Assembly (NCBI GenBank): GCA_019351955.1
Contig: JABBOE010000002.1
Span: forward strand, 1 to 64,000
Direction of reading: 5' to 3'
Length of the DNA: 64,000 nucleotides
From: Pseudomonadota bacterium
GTDB taxonomy: Bacteria > Pseudomonadota > Gammaproteobacteria > Burkholderiales > Burkholderiaceae_C
Shown: positions 1 to 8,634 of the stretch, in pieces
Numbering within the stretch: the first letter of the stretch is position 1
How the letters are laid out: the number at the start of each line of letters is the position of its first letter
Notes under the pieces: model-generated
Told to the model about the DNA's origin: nothing
What the model saw: the letters and a program-made list of their open reading frames with translations, nothing else
Databases searched by the model: none
Made by a program: the position numbers and the translations under genes

Positions 1-14
1 ATCTCTGTGCTCCT

Positions 15-49
15 GTCTCAATCCCCGTAGGGAGGGAGGCATCCATCAC
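15..49. CRISPR. possible terminal CRISPR repeat at window edge
   Basis: The 35 bases begin with GTCTCAATCCCC and contain a short C-run/G-run stem, the layout common in repeats of type I and III arrays. Only one copy lies in the window, and no second copy follows at spacer distance on the right. If real, it is the last repeat of an array lying to the left. It could equally be chance similarity, since the flanking sequence is not available. Confidence 0.2.
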
Positions 50-124
50 ATCTCCATCTGAAAGAAATGCTGGTGGGTGGTGCGCGGGCGCGAGAGGGCG
101 ATAGGGGCGAACGCCGCGATCCGT

Positions 125-1993
125 TCAGGCCCCGAGCCAAGTTCGGCGCAGCCGTCGGGCGGCTGCGCTTGGTTTGTCGGCCAGGACGAGTTGCACCGCT
201 CCTGGCGCGGGTGCCGGGAGCGGTGCCTGGAGTTCGACCAGGCGTGCATCGCGCATGGCGTGCACCTTCCACACGCTGCCTTGCCTGGCGCGCGCGTACA
301 TGCGCTTGAGCGTCTCGGGGTTGGCCCGCTGGCCGTTGACTGCCAGCACGATGTCTTCGGGCGCAAGCCCCGCGTGCTGTGACCACGAATCGGTCAGCAC
401 TTGGCGCACCTTGGGCCATCCTTGCGCATCGTCCAACCGCAAGCCCAGGCTGGAGAGGGCGTCAGGCTCTGCGCGGGTCCAACGCACACCGGCAGCGGCC
501 AACAAGCGCTCCAGCGGCAGTTCGTGCAACCCCTCCACGTGGCGCGCGAAAAAGGCGCGCAAGTCCAGTCCGGTGGCTTCGTGCACCAGCGCGGGAAGCG
601 CATCTTCGGGAACGCCATGCTGGCTCAGCGGCGCTTGCGGGTGGCCATAGCGGCGCCACAAGAGTCGCATGACATCGTCCAAGGTGCGGCGGCTGCGGGT
701 GCGCAAGGTCAGGTCCAGAGCGAGAGCAAACAAGCTGCCAAGGACGTAGTAACTGACGCTGGAGTTGGGGGTGTTTTCGTCGGGCCGATAGAACTTGATC
801 CATGCGTCGAAGCTTGCCTCGGTCAGACTTTGCACGCGACGACCCGGCGTGCCCTGCACGGCATTGATCGCGCGACCGAGCAAGTCCAGGTATTGCTGTG
901 GCGTGATCAGATCGGCGCGGCGCAAGACGAGGTCGTCGTAGTAGGACGTAAAACCCTCGAAGAGCCAGAGCAGGCCCGTCGTGTTTTCGCGTTCCAGATC
1001 ATACGGGGTGAGGGCTTGCGGCCGGATCCGCTTGACATTCCAGGCGTGAAAATACTCATGGCTGCAAAGCCCCAGGAATTGCCGGTACCCTGCACTGCGC
1101 TGCGCTGACTCGGAAGGGTGGGGTAGATCGGACTCGCTGCAGATCAGGGCAGTGCTTGATGCATGCTCCAGGCCACCATAGCCGTTCGCACTGGGCGCCA
1201 CCAAAAATGAATAACGCGCAAACGGCGCGCGTGGCCGTTCTGGCTCGAACAGGGCGATCTCAGTCTCGCAGATGCGCCGCAAGTCCGCTGCCAGCCGGCG
1301 CGTGTCGATCTGGTCGTGCAGCCGATCGGCATGTGCAATGACCATTTCGTGCGGCGTGCCATGTGCGCGAAAACGCAGGCGTAGAAGCAGTCCAATCTCG
1401 AATGGGTGGTCGATCAGCTCGTTGTAGTTGCCCGCTTGGTAAAAGCCGAAACCACGCGCGTCCACGTCCACCGCAGCAAGCGCGGTGGCGACGCTCCAGT
1501 CGGGTTGCTGGGCCGGAGGCTCGACGCACAGCGTATGCGGCAAATGTTCATGTCCAGCCGCGGCCAGGAGCACGCTGGACGGATTGAAAAAGGCGCGCGA
1601 GGCGTCCAGAAATGCAGTGCGCACCGAAGCATCACGCGCATAGACCGTCCAGCGCAGAAGCAAGGCACCCTTGCAAGGCGCAGCGCGCCAGCGGTTCTTT
1701 GCCAGTTTGCGCAGCGCCACCGGCCTGCCCTTGCACATGGCCTCGACGCGCAGTACATGCCGGGCGAACTCGCGTACTAAGTAGCTCCCGGCAATCCACA
1801 CCGGGAGCCAGAGAAGTTGGCCATCAGGATCGGGATCGGCGAGTTCGAGGTCCACGGCGAACAGATGGGCATGCTGTGCATCCATGCGTATGGTGTAGGC
1901 GGGGCCAGCCCGCTGAGGCAGCGATGAGGACAGGGGTGGCCGGCTGGATCGCGCATCGCGGGCCTTTTTGTGCGCACGGGCGGGTATGGTCAT
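125..1993 (-). CDS. M61 family metallopeptidase with PDZ domain
   Basis: This is a glycyl-aminopeptidase-type zinc protease of family M61, about 622 residues. The N-terminal beta domain begins near LFAVDLELADPD. The zinc motif HEYFH lies at residues 312-316, within HEYFHAWNVKRIRP, which is characteristic of the family. A C-terminal PDZ domain is seen around VLAVNGQR. I chose the ATG at 1993. The frame stays open further upstream, but that extension is low-complexity and basic, and an ATG closer to the domain (MDAQHAH) is also possible. No signal peptide is evident, so it is probably cytoplasmic. It is divergent from the EAL gene. Family assignment is secure; the substrate is unknown. Confidence 0.9.
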   Translation of the reverse strand: MTIPARAHKKARDARSSRPPLSSSLPQRAGPAYTIRMDAQHAHLFAVDLELADPDPDGQLLWLPVWIAGSYLVREFARHVLRVEAMCKGRPVALRKLAKNRWRAAPCKGALLLRWTVYARDASVRTAFLDASRAFFNPSSVLLAAAGHEHLPHTLCVEPPAQQPDWSVATALAAVDVDARGFGFYQAGNYNELIDHPFEIGLLLRLRFRAHGTPHEMVIAHADRLHDQIDTRRLAADLRRICETEIALFEPERPRAPFARYSFLVAPSANGYGGLEHASSTALICSESDLPHPSESAQRSAGYRQFLGLCSHEYFHAWNVKRIRPQALTPYDLERENTTGLLWLFEGFTSYYDDLVLRRADLITPQQYLDLLGRAINAVQGTPGRRVQSLTEASFDAWIKFYRPDENTPNSSVSYYVLGSLFALALDLTLRTRSRRTLDDVMRLLWRRYGHPQAPLSQHGVPEDALPALVHEATGLDLRAFFARHVEGLHELPLERLLAAAGVRWTRAEPDALSSLGLRLDDAQGWPKVRQVLTDSWSQHAGLAPEDIVLAVNGQRANPETLKRMYARARQGSVWKVHAMRDARLVELQAPLPAPAPGAVQLVLADKPSAAARRLRRTWLGA

Positions 1994-2175
1994 ATTCAGA
2001 GGAGCGATGCTTCGGGGGCGGGATGGGGTGGCGCGACGCTGGGCTGATTGTGCTGGCTGCGCCGCGCCAATGCGCGACAAATTTGCCGAGGACTCATATG
2101 GGGCGCGCCCTGTCCTGGAAAGGGCACGCTCCATGCTAATCTGCCAGCACCTAATAAAATACGACGAGGGAAACT

Positions 2176-2967
2176 GTGGAACGCGACGTGTTCAGCGAAA
2201 TTGCCATCCATGCTGGCTCCGGTTCTCCTTCGCTCGTCTACCAGCCCCAGGTGCAATACCCTGGCGGCGAGATTGTCGGCCTCGAAGTGCTGTTTCGCTG
2301 GCGTGCCGACACGGCCCCCAAGCGCCATTCGCCGCTGACGTTCCTGCCGCGCCTGTCGCCGTCGCAGACCAGTGAATTGTTCTTCTGGGTGGTTGACGAG
2401 GCGGTGTCGGAGGCGAGGGTGCTGTCGAACTGGACGGGGTGGCGCGGCTACGTGTCCGTGAACATTGAAGCGGACCAGCTTGGCGACCCCGACCTGGTTC
2501 GCCGCATTGATCAGGTTCTGCAGCGCAACCAGTGGCCGGCGGGGCGCCTGATCATGGAAGTCACCGAACGCCGTCCGATACCGGTATTCCCGAGCGTGCT
2601 GCGCAACATCAACGCTCTGCACCAGGCGGGCATCCTGATTGCAATGGACGATTTTGGCGAAGGCTACGCCTCCTTCGAATACCTCAAACGCTTGAGCCCT
2701 GCGCACATCAAGATTCCCGCGGGATTCACGACAGAACTGAAGTCGGACCTGCGCAACCAGGAAATTGTGCGCTCGCTTGTCGCCCTGGCCCAGCGGCTGA
2801 ACATCAAGGTCGTGGCCGAAGGCGTCGAATCGGCCGACAATGCCGAGGCTTTGCACAATCTCGGCTTGAGCGTGATGCAGGGCTACCTGTTTGGAGAGCC
2901 CCGCGAACTGGAAGATTGGGCGCAGTTCCTCAAGCAAACCGGCAAGATCGCCACAACCCCAGCCTAG
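2176..2967 (+). CDS. stand-alone EAL-domain protein, possibly degenerate
   Basis: This is a 263-residue protein made only of an EAL domain, the fold that hydrolyses cyclic di-GMP. It has no GGDEF, PAS or membrane segment. The signature is EVL (E37) rather than EAL. N96, the MEVTE motif, DDFG (158-161), K179, EGVE (215-218) and Q235 are present. The usual KID motif reads KIP (P181), so an acidic residue tied to metal binding and catalysis is lost. Translation starts at GTG, with GAGG about six bases upstream. It may be a weak phosphodiesterase or a cyclic-di-GMP receptor. It is convergent with the DUF364-like gene. Confidence 0.88.
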   Translation: MERDVFSEIAIHAGSGSPSLVYQPQVQYPGGEIVGLEVLFRWRADTAPKRHSPLTFLPRLSPSQTSELFFWVVDEAVSEARVLSNWTGWRGYVSVNIEADQLGDPDLVRRIDQVLQRNQWPAGRLIMEVTERRPIPVFPSVLRNINALHQAGILIAMDDFGEGYASFEYLKRLSPAHIKIPAGFTTELKSDLRNQEIVRSLVALAQRLNIKVVAEGVESADNAEALHNLGLSVMQGYLFGEPRELEDWAQFLKQTGKIATTPA

Positions 2968-2986
2968 GCCCTGGTTGACATGGAAT

Positions 2987-3841
2987 TCAGCTCCGGCATG
3001 CGGCCTGCAGCAGCGCGTCGAAACCCGGATACGTGGCGGGCGTAATGGCGGTCTTGATCGTAGTCCCGCTGCGTGACCTACCCTCTCGAAGCGCCGCAGT
3101 GAAACCGGGCACGTCGCGTACCCAACTGCTGCCAAGCAGCGTCACACCTCGCGCGAACAACGCATCGGGAAGGCATGCGGCGGTGGGTCCGATGAGCGCC
3201 AGTCGCCGTGCATTGCCACAGACCTCGAGCATGGCGTCGAGCGTATTGTTGAGGAGGATTGTGCCGGTCGACACCACCTTGTTGCACGTTCGCAGCGCGT
3301 TGCGGTCGGTGGTTACGCTGTAGCCTGGGTGAGCACCCGCGAGTTCCGGCCTCAGTTCGACGACCGTAATCTTCGCGCCCCGATCCCGAATGGGCGACAG
3401 CAGCGATGTGAACAGGCCGATCATGCCGATGGCGTCGCCAGGCTGCGGATCGAGTTCGCCGATCGAGTCCGTGCTTGCAGGTGGGCAATATCCGGCGCGC
3501 TGGTAAAGGCTGCAAGTGAGGGCGTTGGCTGCCGCGAAACCGAGGGCACGGGCCATGGCGTCGCCGTGCGCGTAGCCTTGCGCCAAGGCAAGGGCATCGG
3601 CGCCGACCAGCCCCGGCGCGCGTGCCTGCGCATGCAGGCGCGCAAGAGCGCCATCGAACAGCGCATAGGACATGCCCAGTGCTCCATCCTCGAGTTCCAC
3701 AGCGCAGAACTCGCCACGGTTGTCCGGCCCCTGTGCAGGCAGGGGCTGTGGAGGCAGGTGCAACGCGCGCACACGCGGCACCTTCACGGCCTGTGCGAAG
3801 CGTCCAAGCTGCTGGAGATAGGCGTGGGCGAAGGTCGTCAT
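2987..3841 (-). CDS. DUF364-like (putative heavy-metal chelation) Rossmann protein
   Basis: This 284-residue cytoplasmic protein resembles the DUF4213/DUF364 family. Family-like features are the N-terminal half with an E-rich strand, the central ITVVELRPE segment, and the C-terminal block TGTILLNNTLD followed by LALIGPTA and DALFARGVTLLGSSWVRD. The family is annotated as a putative metal-chelating or Rossmann-like protein; no reaction is proven. I chose the ATG at 3841, 16 bases after the stop of the VWA gene, because upstream starts would overlap that gene. It is the last gene of the apparent RavA/ViaA operon, so a role with that chaperone pair is an inference from position. Confidence 0.7.
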   Translation of the reverse strand: MTTFAHAYLQQLGRFAQAVKVPRVRALHLPPQPLPAQGPDNRGEFCAVELEDGALGMSYALFDGALARLHAQARAPGLVGADALALAQGYAHGDAMARALGFAAANALTCSLYQRAGYCPPASTDSIGELDPQPGDAIGMIGLFTSLLSPIRDRGAKITVVELRPELAGAHPGYSVTTDRNALRTCNKVVSTGTILLNNTLDAMLEVCGNARRLALIGPTAACLPDALFARGVTLLGSSWVRDVPGFTAALREGRSRSGTTIKTAITPATYPGFDALLQAACRS

Positions 3842-3857
3842 GCGTGTCGTTGCGAGT

Positions 3858-5414
3858 TCAATGCTGACCTGGCGGCGCGCATACGGCGCGCGAGGCGGCA
3901 TCCCCGGGCAGTGTCGCGTTCGCATTTTCCGCACTGCGCAACGCGGCTGGAAAGTACATCGCGGTCAGGCGCTGCGAATGGACCGGAGCATCGGCATTGT
4001 GGCCGCCGAGCCGACGCCAGTCCCGTACCCAGTGGATGGCATCTGCGATTTCAAGAAAACCGATGGTCTCGCGGTCGCCCACGAGCACGCCTTGCACCCG
4101 AAGCCCCTGCTCGGCCTTGATGGCGCGTAACCGGTTGACCACAGGCGATGTGGCGCCGAATTCGCCGTCGCTTGCGATCAGCAAGTCGGCCTGCCGCCAT
4201 TGTTGCTGCGTGAGCCGATCCATTGCACGCTCCAGGGGGCCGCTGATCTCGGTGCCGCCATGGAAGGCTTGGCTGAGAATGCTCGTCAGCCGCGCGATGC
4301 CGTTGACGTCAAAGCCCAATTCGCATTCCTGGATCTCATCCAAGCCCCCGAAGGCAAACACATGGCAAGCGCGGCCCTGCGCATGCGCAGTGCGCATGGC
4401 CTCAAGCACCACGGCCTTCGCCACGGCCTCGGCTCCGCCTTGCATGGAGCCCGAGGTGTCCACGCAAACAAGGATGGGACCCATGGCCAAGCGCGGCGCG
4501 CGGGACGGTTGATGGCTGGGGCGTCGCGCGCGCCTGGCGTGGTCCGTCTCGACGGCGATGCGTCCGGCATCCTCGAAGGTCAGGAGTGTGCGTTCGGCGC
4601 GGCGGGCGTGCCAGACGAGGCGAAGCAGGGGGTGGTTGAGCAGCATGGCTTCGGCTGGCAACATGCGCGCGATGCGGTCCGAAGGCTGGACTCCGACGGT
4701 TTCGCCGGGCAAGTCGGGGACGGGTGCCTGGGGGCGGGCTGCGTCCGCCACATCCACCGTCTCCGCGTTGGCAACGGCTGTCTGTGCAAGCGCGTCGGGC
4801 TCGTCAGTCGGGCATGCGCGCCCGAGACGTCGGATCAAGGCGGCGAGTTCGGGCGCGCGATCCAGCAGACGGCGGATGCGCAGCACGTCCTGCCAGCCCG
4901 CACTGCGCAGCACACCGTGAAGCGCGTCCCACTGCATGGTCTTGTCGCCGTCGGGCCACAGACCCAGCACGTCAATCAACTCGTTGATCTCGCCGGAGCG
5001 CTGGCTCCAGTCCGCATGGAAAGCCGCGATGGCCATCGCCACTGCCGCTTCTTCGCTCGCGCCGCGGTCGCGGTAATCCACGATGAGATCGAGCTGAACG
5101 AGCGCGCTCATCAACACGGCTTGGGCCAGTTCAGGCTGATTCGCGCACAGGCGTGGGAGCTCCAGTGATTGCATCGCATCGAGCAGCGCGCGGGCAATGG
5201 TCGGAGCAGGCCAGGTCAAGGATGCGGCATCGGTCCCAACCCCGGCGATCAGCGCTTGCCGAAGCGTCGTCAGGCTACCCAGTCGTGGCTCCACGTCGCC
5301 CAGCGCGTTACTGAGTGCGCCGAGCCACATCGGACGTGGCAGCGCGTCTATTGCGGCAAGACGCTGCTCGGCGCTGGCGAACAGCATGGGGCAGGGGGCG
5401 ACCGGGCTGCTCAT
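3858..5414 (-). CDS. VWA-domain protein, ViaA-like
   Basis: This is a 518-residue soluble protein with a helical N-terminal half and a C-terminal von Willebrand factor A domain. The metal-ion-dependent adhesion site DTSGS lies at residues 319-323. Further VWA features follow: a TEISGPLE threonine motif and a SDGEFG strand. Length and layout fit the ViaA (YieM/CoxE-like) partner of MoxR-type ATPases. The gene sits 23 bases after a RavA-like ATPase gene, so the two are almost certainly cotranscribed. In E. coli the pair modulates respiratory complexes and membrane lipids. Here the target is unknown. Confidence 0.85.
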   Translation of the reverse strand: MSSPVAPCPMLFASAEQRLAAIDALPRPMWLGALSNALGDVEPRLGSLTTLRQALIAGVGTDAASLTWPAPTIARALLDAMQSLELPRLCANQPELAQAVLMSALVQLDLIVDYRDRGASEEAAVAMAIAAFHADWSQRSGEINELIDVLGLWPDGDKTMQWDALHGVLRSAGWQDVLRIRRLLDRAPELAALIRRLGRACPTDEPDALAQTAVANAETVDVADAARPQAPVPDLPGETVGVQPSDRIARMLPAEAMLLNHPLLRLVWHARRAERTLLTFEDAGRIAVETDHARRARRPSHQPSRAPRLAMGPILVCVDTSGSMQGGAEAVAKAVVLEAMRTAHAQGRACHVFAFGGLDEIQECELGFDVNGIARLTSILSQAFHGGTEISGPLERAMDRLTQQQWRQADLLIASDGEFGATSPVVNRLRAIKAEQGLRVQGVLVGDRETIGFLEIADAIHWVRDWRRLGGHNADAPVHSQRLTAMYFPAALRSAENANATLPGDAASRAVCAPPGQH

Positions 5415-5437
5415 AGGCCAGGCGTTCGCTGCAGCTT

Positions 5438-6883
5438 TCAGGCGTCCACGAGGGGCTCGTGTTGCACAGGCACAGGTTCCGCGTCTTCAGCCGCGCCGAG
5501 TGGGAGGCGGGGAAGGGCAGCAAAGCCGGCACGAGCCTGCAATGCGCGCGAGCGCAGCTGTGCAATGATCGCCTCGGTGGCTTGCAGGTTGCTCTGCGCA
5601 GCCTTCAGTTGTTTGGCATCCAGCCATAGTGCGGCCCTGGCGTAGGTCTCCAGGTCACGCTCCACGCAAACCAGCTCCTGGGCATAGCCGTCGATGCGCC
5701 AGATGAGTTCATCGATCTGACGGGTGCGAGCCGCGATATGCAGGGGCCCATAGCGGCGTCGGCGGCTGGCCGTCATGCGCGGGGCCGCAGCACCGCCCTT
5801 GGCATCACCGACTTCCGCCGCCAGTTCGGCAGACGAAAAGCGAAGCCGTCCGGTTTCGTCATAATCAAGATCATTTGCCTGTTGCTCGACTAGCAGTTGG
5901 GCTTCGAACGCCTGCACGATGCGCATGAGCCGCGGAGGCGACCAGGCGTCATGCACGCCAAGGCGTGTTTGCAGCCACTGCAGCACGCGGGACTGGCCAG
6001 CGGCGTCGGGTGCGGTGCACCAGGGCAAAAGAAGCAGGTCCCAGACAGCCACGGCGGACCGCCCTTCCGAGGCCGCCACAATGCGCAGCAGCCAGACGAT
6101 TTTGACCCAGCGGCGGTCCGACACCGTTACACCCTCTTGAGCCAGGTGTGCGTGCAAGGCGGCAAGGACTTGCGTGACGTCTTCGGGCAGCGCGACACTT
6201 GAGGCGGCGCGCTGCAGTGCAGTGATCTCGCGGGCGCTCACACGAAGCCCCAATGGGGGATCGTGCCAAGGCGTTGCCGGGTCGAGTTGCAGCAGACGCA
6301 CGAAGCCCTCGGCGCTGACAGGTTGGACCTGCAGGCGCATGAGAAAACGGTCGAAAAATGCCTCGGCCACTTCGTCTTCAGGCACGGAATTGGTGGCGCC
6401 AATGACGCTGATCAGCGGGCAGCGCTGGCGGCCCGCGCCATTGTCGAACTCACGCTCGTTGAGTAGTGTCAGCAGAGCGTTGAGGATGGCGCTGTTGGCC
6501 TTGAAGACTTCATCGATGAAGGCGATATGTGCTTCGGGAAGAAAGCCGGCGGTGTGGCGTTCGTAACGATCCTGCTCGAGCGCGCGGATGGACAGCGGGC
6601 CAAACAGTTCCTCCGGCACGGAAAAGCGGGTGAGCAGCCGCTCAAAGTACCGCGCACCACGGAAGAGCAAATGCAAGCGACGCGCCAACTCGCTTTTGGC
6701 GGTGCCGGGCGGACCGATGAGCAAAGCGTGCTCACCGGCAAGCGCGGCCAGCAAGCAAAGCCGGCCGACACGTCCGCGCTCCACCAGACCGGCATCGAGC
6801 GCAGGTAGAAGCACGGTCAGGGACTGCCGAAGATCGGCTACGCAATCTTCATGCTGGTACGGCGCTGAAGTGGATGGGTCCAC
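5438..6883 (-). CDS. MoxR/RavA-family AAA+ ATPase
   Basis: This 481-residue AAA+ ATPase has Walker A GPPGTAKS at 57-64, Walker B in HIAFIDEVFK (119-128) and the sensor segment IGATNSVPEDE. The early LLTRFSVPEELFGPLS block is characteristic of RavA-type MoxR proteins. The C-terminal region carries the long helical extension expected for RavA. Translation starts at a GTG at 6883; the ribosome binding site is weak. The VWA gene follows 23 bases downstream. The pair should act as an ATP-driven chaperone on metalloprotein or respiratory-complex assembly, by analogy with E. coli RavA-ViaA. The dienelactone hydrolase gene lies about 100 bases upstream on the same strand. Confidence 0.88.
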   Translation of the reverse strand: MDPSTSAPYQHEDCVADLRQSLTVLLPALDAGLVERGRVGRLCLLAALAGEHALLIGPPGTAKSELARRLHLLFRGARYFERLLTRFSVPEELFGPLSIRALEQDRYERHTAGFLPEAHIAFIDEVFKANSAILNALLTLLNEREFDNGAGRQRCPLISVIGATNSVPEDEVAEAFFDRFLMRLQVQPVSAEGFVRLLQLDPATPWHDPPLGLRVSAREITALQRAASSVALPEDVTQVLAALHAHLAQEGVTVSDRRWVKIVWLLRIVAASEGRSAVAVWDLLLLPWCTAPDAAGQSRVLQWLQTRLGVHDAWSPPRLMRIVQAFEAQLLVEQQANDLDYDETGRLRFSSAELAAEVGDAKGGAAAPRMTASRRRRYGPLHIAARTRQIDELIWRIDGYAQELVCVERDLETYARAALWLDAKQLKAAQSNLQATEAIIAQLRSRALQARAGFAALPRLPLGAAEDAEPVPVQHEPLVDA

Positions 6884-6982
6884 GGTAAATCCGCATGGCG
6901 GAATGTTTATGCGCCAATCGTATCAGCGCCCTGTGGTCCCTTCCGTCGCGCGATCCACGATGCTCATCGATGCCGTCTGCGC

Positions 6983-7645
6983 TCAACCCAAATGCTTGGC
7001 GAAAAAGGCGAGGCTGCGCTCCAGGGCGAGTTTGGCACTCGGCGCGTCAAAGCTGGCGCGGGCGTCGCAGTTGAAGCCATGGTCGGCGTCGTAGACGTAG
7101 AACTCGGCCTCGGGGTTGGCGCGGCGCACGGCTTCGCGGTCAGCTTCGCTGATATGAGCATCCTTCAAGCCATAATGAAACAGCAATGCAGCGCGCGCCT
7201 TCTCGCCGATGAGCTGCGCGTTGCGCCCACCGTAGTAGCTCACCGCCGGAAGGCCAAGGCGTGTGGCTGACAAGTAGGTCACGCTGCCCCCCCAGCAATA
7301 GCCGACCACGCCCACTTTGCCGGCGCTGGCGATGGCCTTCGCGGCCGCGTCCACGCTCGCCACCGCACGGTCGAAGCCAAGCGCGCCGACAAGCTCCAGG
7401 CCCTTTTGCATGCCGGCTTGGTCATAGCCCAGTTCCACGCCTTTTTCGATCGGATCAAACACTGCCGGGGCGATGGCGGTGTAGCCAGCCTGCGCGTATT
7501 TATCAGCGACGCTGCGAATGTGCGCGTTGACACCGAAGATTTCCTGCATCACAACGATACCGCCTTTGGGCTTTCCGGCCGGTTCGGCCAGATAGGCGCT
7601 CAAACGTTGTCCATCCGTGGTGTGAAGTTCAATGGTCTTGCCCAT
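6983..7645 (-). CDS. dienelactone hydrolase family protein
   Basis: This 220-residue alpha/beta hydrolase matches the dienelactone hydrolase family. The nucleophile elbow is GYCWGG with Cys117. The acid-helper segment MQEIFGVN contains E35, and the catalytic His189 lies in DADHGFN. Length equals the family norm. The start ATG at 7645 has GGAG about nine bases upstream. It is predicted to be cytoplasmic. No catechol or chloroaromatic genes lie nearby, so a generic carboxylesterase or lactonase role is more likely than aromatic degradation. The physiological substrate cannot be read from context. Confidence 0.9.
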   Translation of the reverse strand: MGKTIELHTTDGQRLSAYLAEPAGKPKGGIVVMQEIFGVNAHIRSVADKYAQAGYTAIAPAVFDPIEKGVELGYDQAGMQKGLELVGALGFDRAVASVDAAAKAIASAGKVGVVGYCWGGSVTYLSATRLGLPAVSYYGGRNAQLIGEKARAALLFHYGLKDAHISEADREAVRRANPEAEFYVYDADHGFNCDARASFDAPSAKLALERSLAFFAKHLG

Positions 7646-7737
7646 ATCGAGAGATCTCCGTCATGTTGACGCCCGCACGACGCGGGACCAGGTCGAGTAT
7701 TCTCGCGGCCTGCGCGAATGTGTGCAGATGTCACGCT

Positions 7738-8634
7738 TCAAGACCTCGTGTCCAGCACGTTTTGCGCACAGTCCAAAGCCTTGCGCGTGTAACCGTCACC
7801 GAACAGCAAAGCGTGGTTGAGCAGGTGGTAGAGCTGGTACAGCGACCGGCGCCGCGCGTATCCCGGGTGTAACGGGTAACGTGTGCGGTAGGCGGCCCAA
7901 AAGCGCGAAGGCGGATTGCCAAACAGCTCCACCATCGCGAGTTCAGCCTCGGCATCGGAGTGACTGACAGCCGGATCGAAGATGACGGGGGCGCCTGCAG
8001 CATCCATCGCCCAGTTACCGCTCCAGAGGTCGCCATGAATCAGACTGGGGCGTGGCATATGGCCATCCGCGAACAAAGCGGGCAAGGCGTCGCACACAGC
8101 ACCGACCGCCCTCACGAGAGCCGGGCACGCGGCGCGCGACATGAGCCGTTGGCGCATCGCATCAAGGCGCATGTCGCGCCAAAAGGCGATCCAGCAGCGG
8201 GCATGGTCGCTGTGCGTCCAGGCATTGACCTGTACGGTGGCGCCAAGAAAATTTGCTTCGCCCCAGCCGAAGCGGTCTTGCGGTTGCGCGTGCATGGTCG
8301 CCAGTTGCTCGCCAAATCGCGCACCGCAGCCGGCGTCGGCGGGCCTCAGATCGAGCCACTCCAGCGCCAGTAGCGAACCCCCGGAAGGCAGGTCTGCGAG
8401 CGCCGCAATCGTAGGCGTGCGGATGCTCCCATTGGCGGCAAGAGCGCGCAGGCCGACGGCCTCGGCGTGGAGCATCGCGGCGCGGTCTTCGGGTGCCGTT
8501 TTGAGAAACAGTCGAAGACCTTCCTGATCGCGCGCCAGCCAGGTTTCGCAAAAGCTGCCGGAGTGCAGCGGGCGTAGGGTCCAGGCCCCGCCGAATGCGG
8601 CGCGCAGCGCGTCGCAAATGGCCACAGTGGTCAT
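7738..8634 (-). CDS. fructosamine kinase family protein
   Basis: This 298-residue protein-kinase-fold enzyme belongs to the fructosamine/ketosamine-3-kinase family. Such enzymes phosphorylate sugar adducts on proteins to start deglycation. Seen features are the N-terminal FLKTAP lysine region, the catalytic loop HGDLWSGNW, and the metal-binding [16 protein letters not shown] block near residue 215. The start overlaps the uvrA stop by four bases (8631-8634), so translation is probably coupled to uvrA. This pairing suggests a damage-repair theme, but that is inference. Substrate specificity is unknown. Confidence 0.9.
   Translation of the reverse strand: MTTVAICDALRAAFGGAWTLRPLHSGSFCETWLARDQEGLRLFLKTAPEDRAAMLHAEAVGLRALAANGSIRTPTIAALADLPSGGSLLALEWLDLRPADAGCGARFGEQLATMHAQPQDRFGWGEANFLGATVQVNAWTHSDHARCWIAFWRDMRLDAMRQRLMSRAACPALVRAVGAVCDALPALFADGHMPRPSLIHGDLWSGNWAMDAAGAPVIFDPAVSHSDAEAELAMVELFGNPPSRFWAAYRTRYPLHPGYARRRSLYQLYHLLNHALLFGDGYTRKALDCAQNVLDTRS

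Noticed and set aside
146-168. GCGCAGCC/GGCTGCGC hairpin as a terminator of the M61 gene
   Set aside because: It lies inside the last codons of the gene and has no U-run.
1996-3135. Long minus-strand frame opposite the EAL gene
   Set aside because: It is antisense to a well-supported EAL gene and has no domain.
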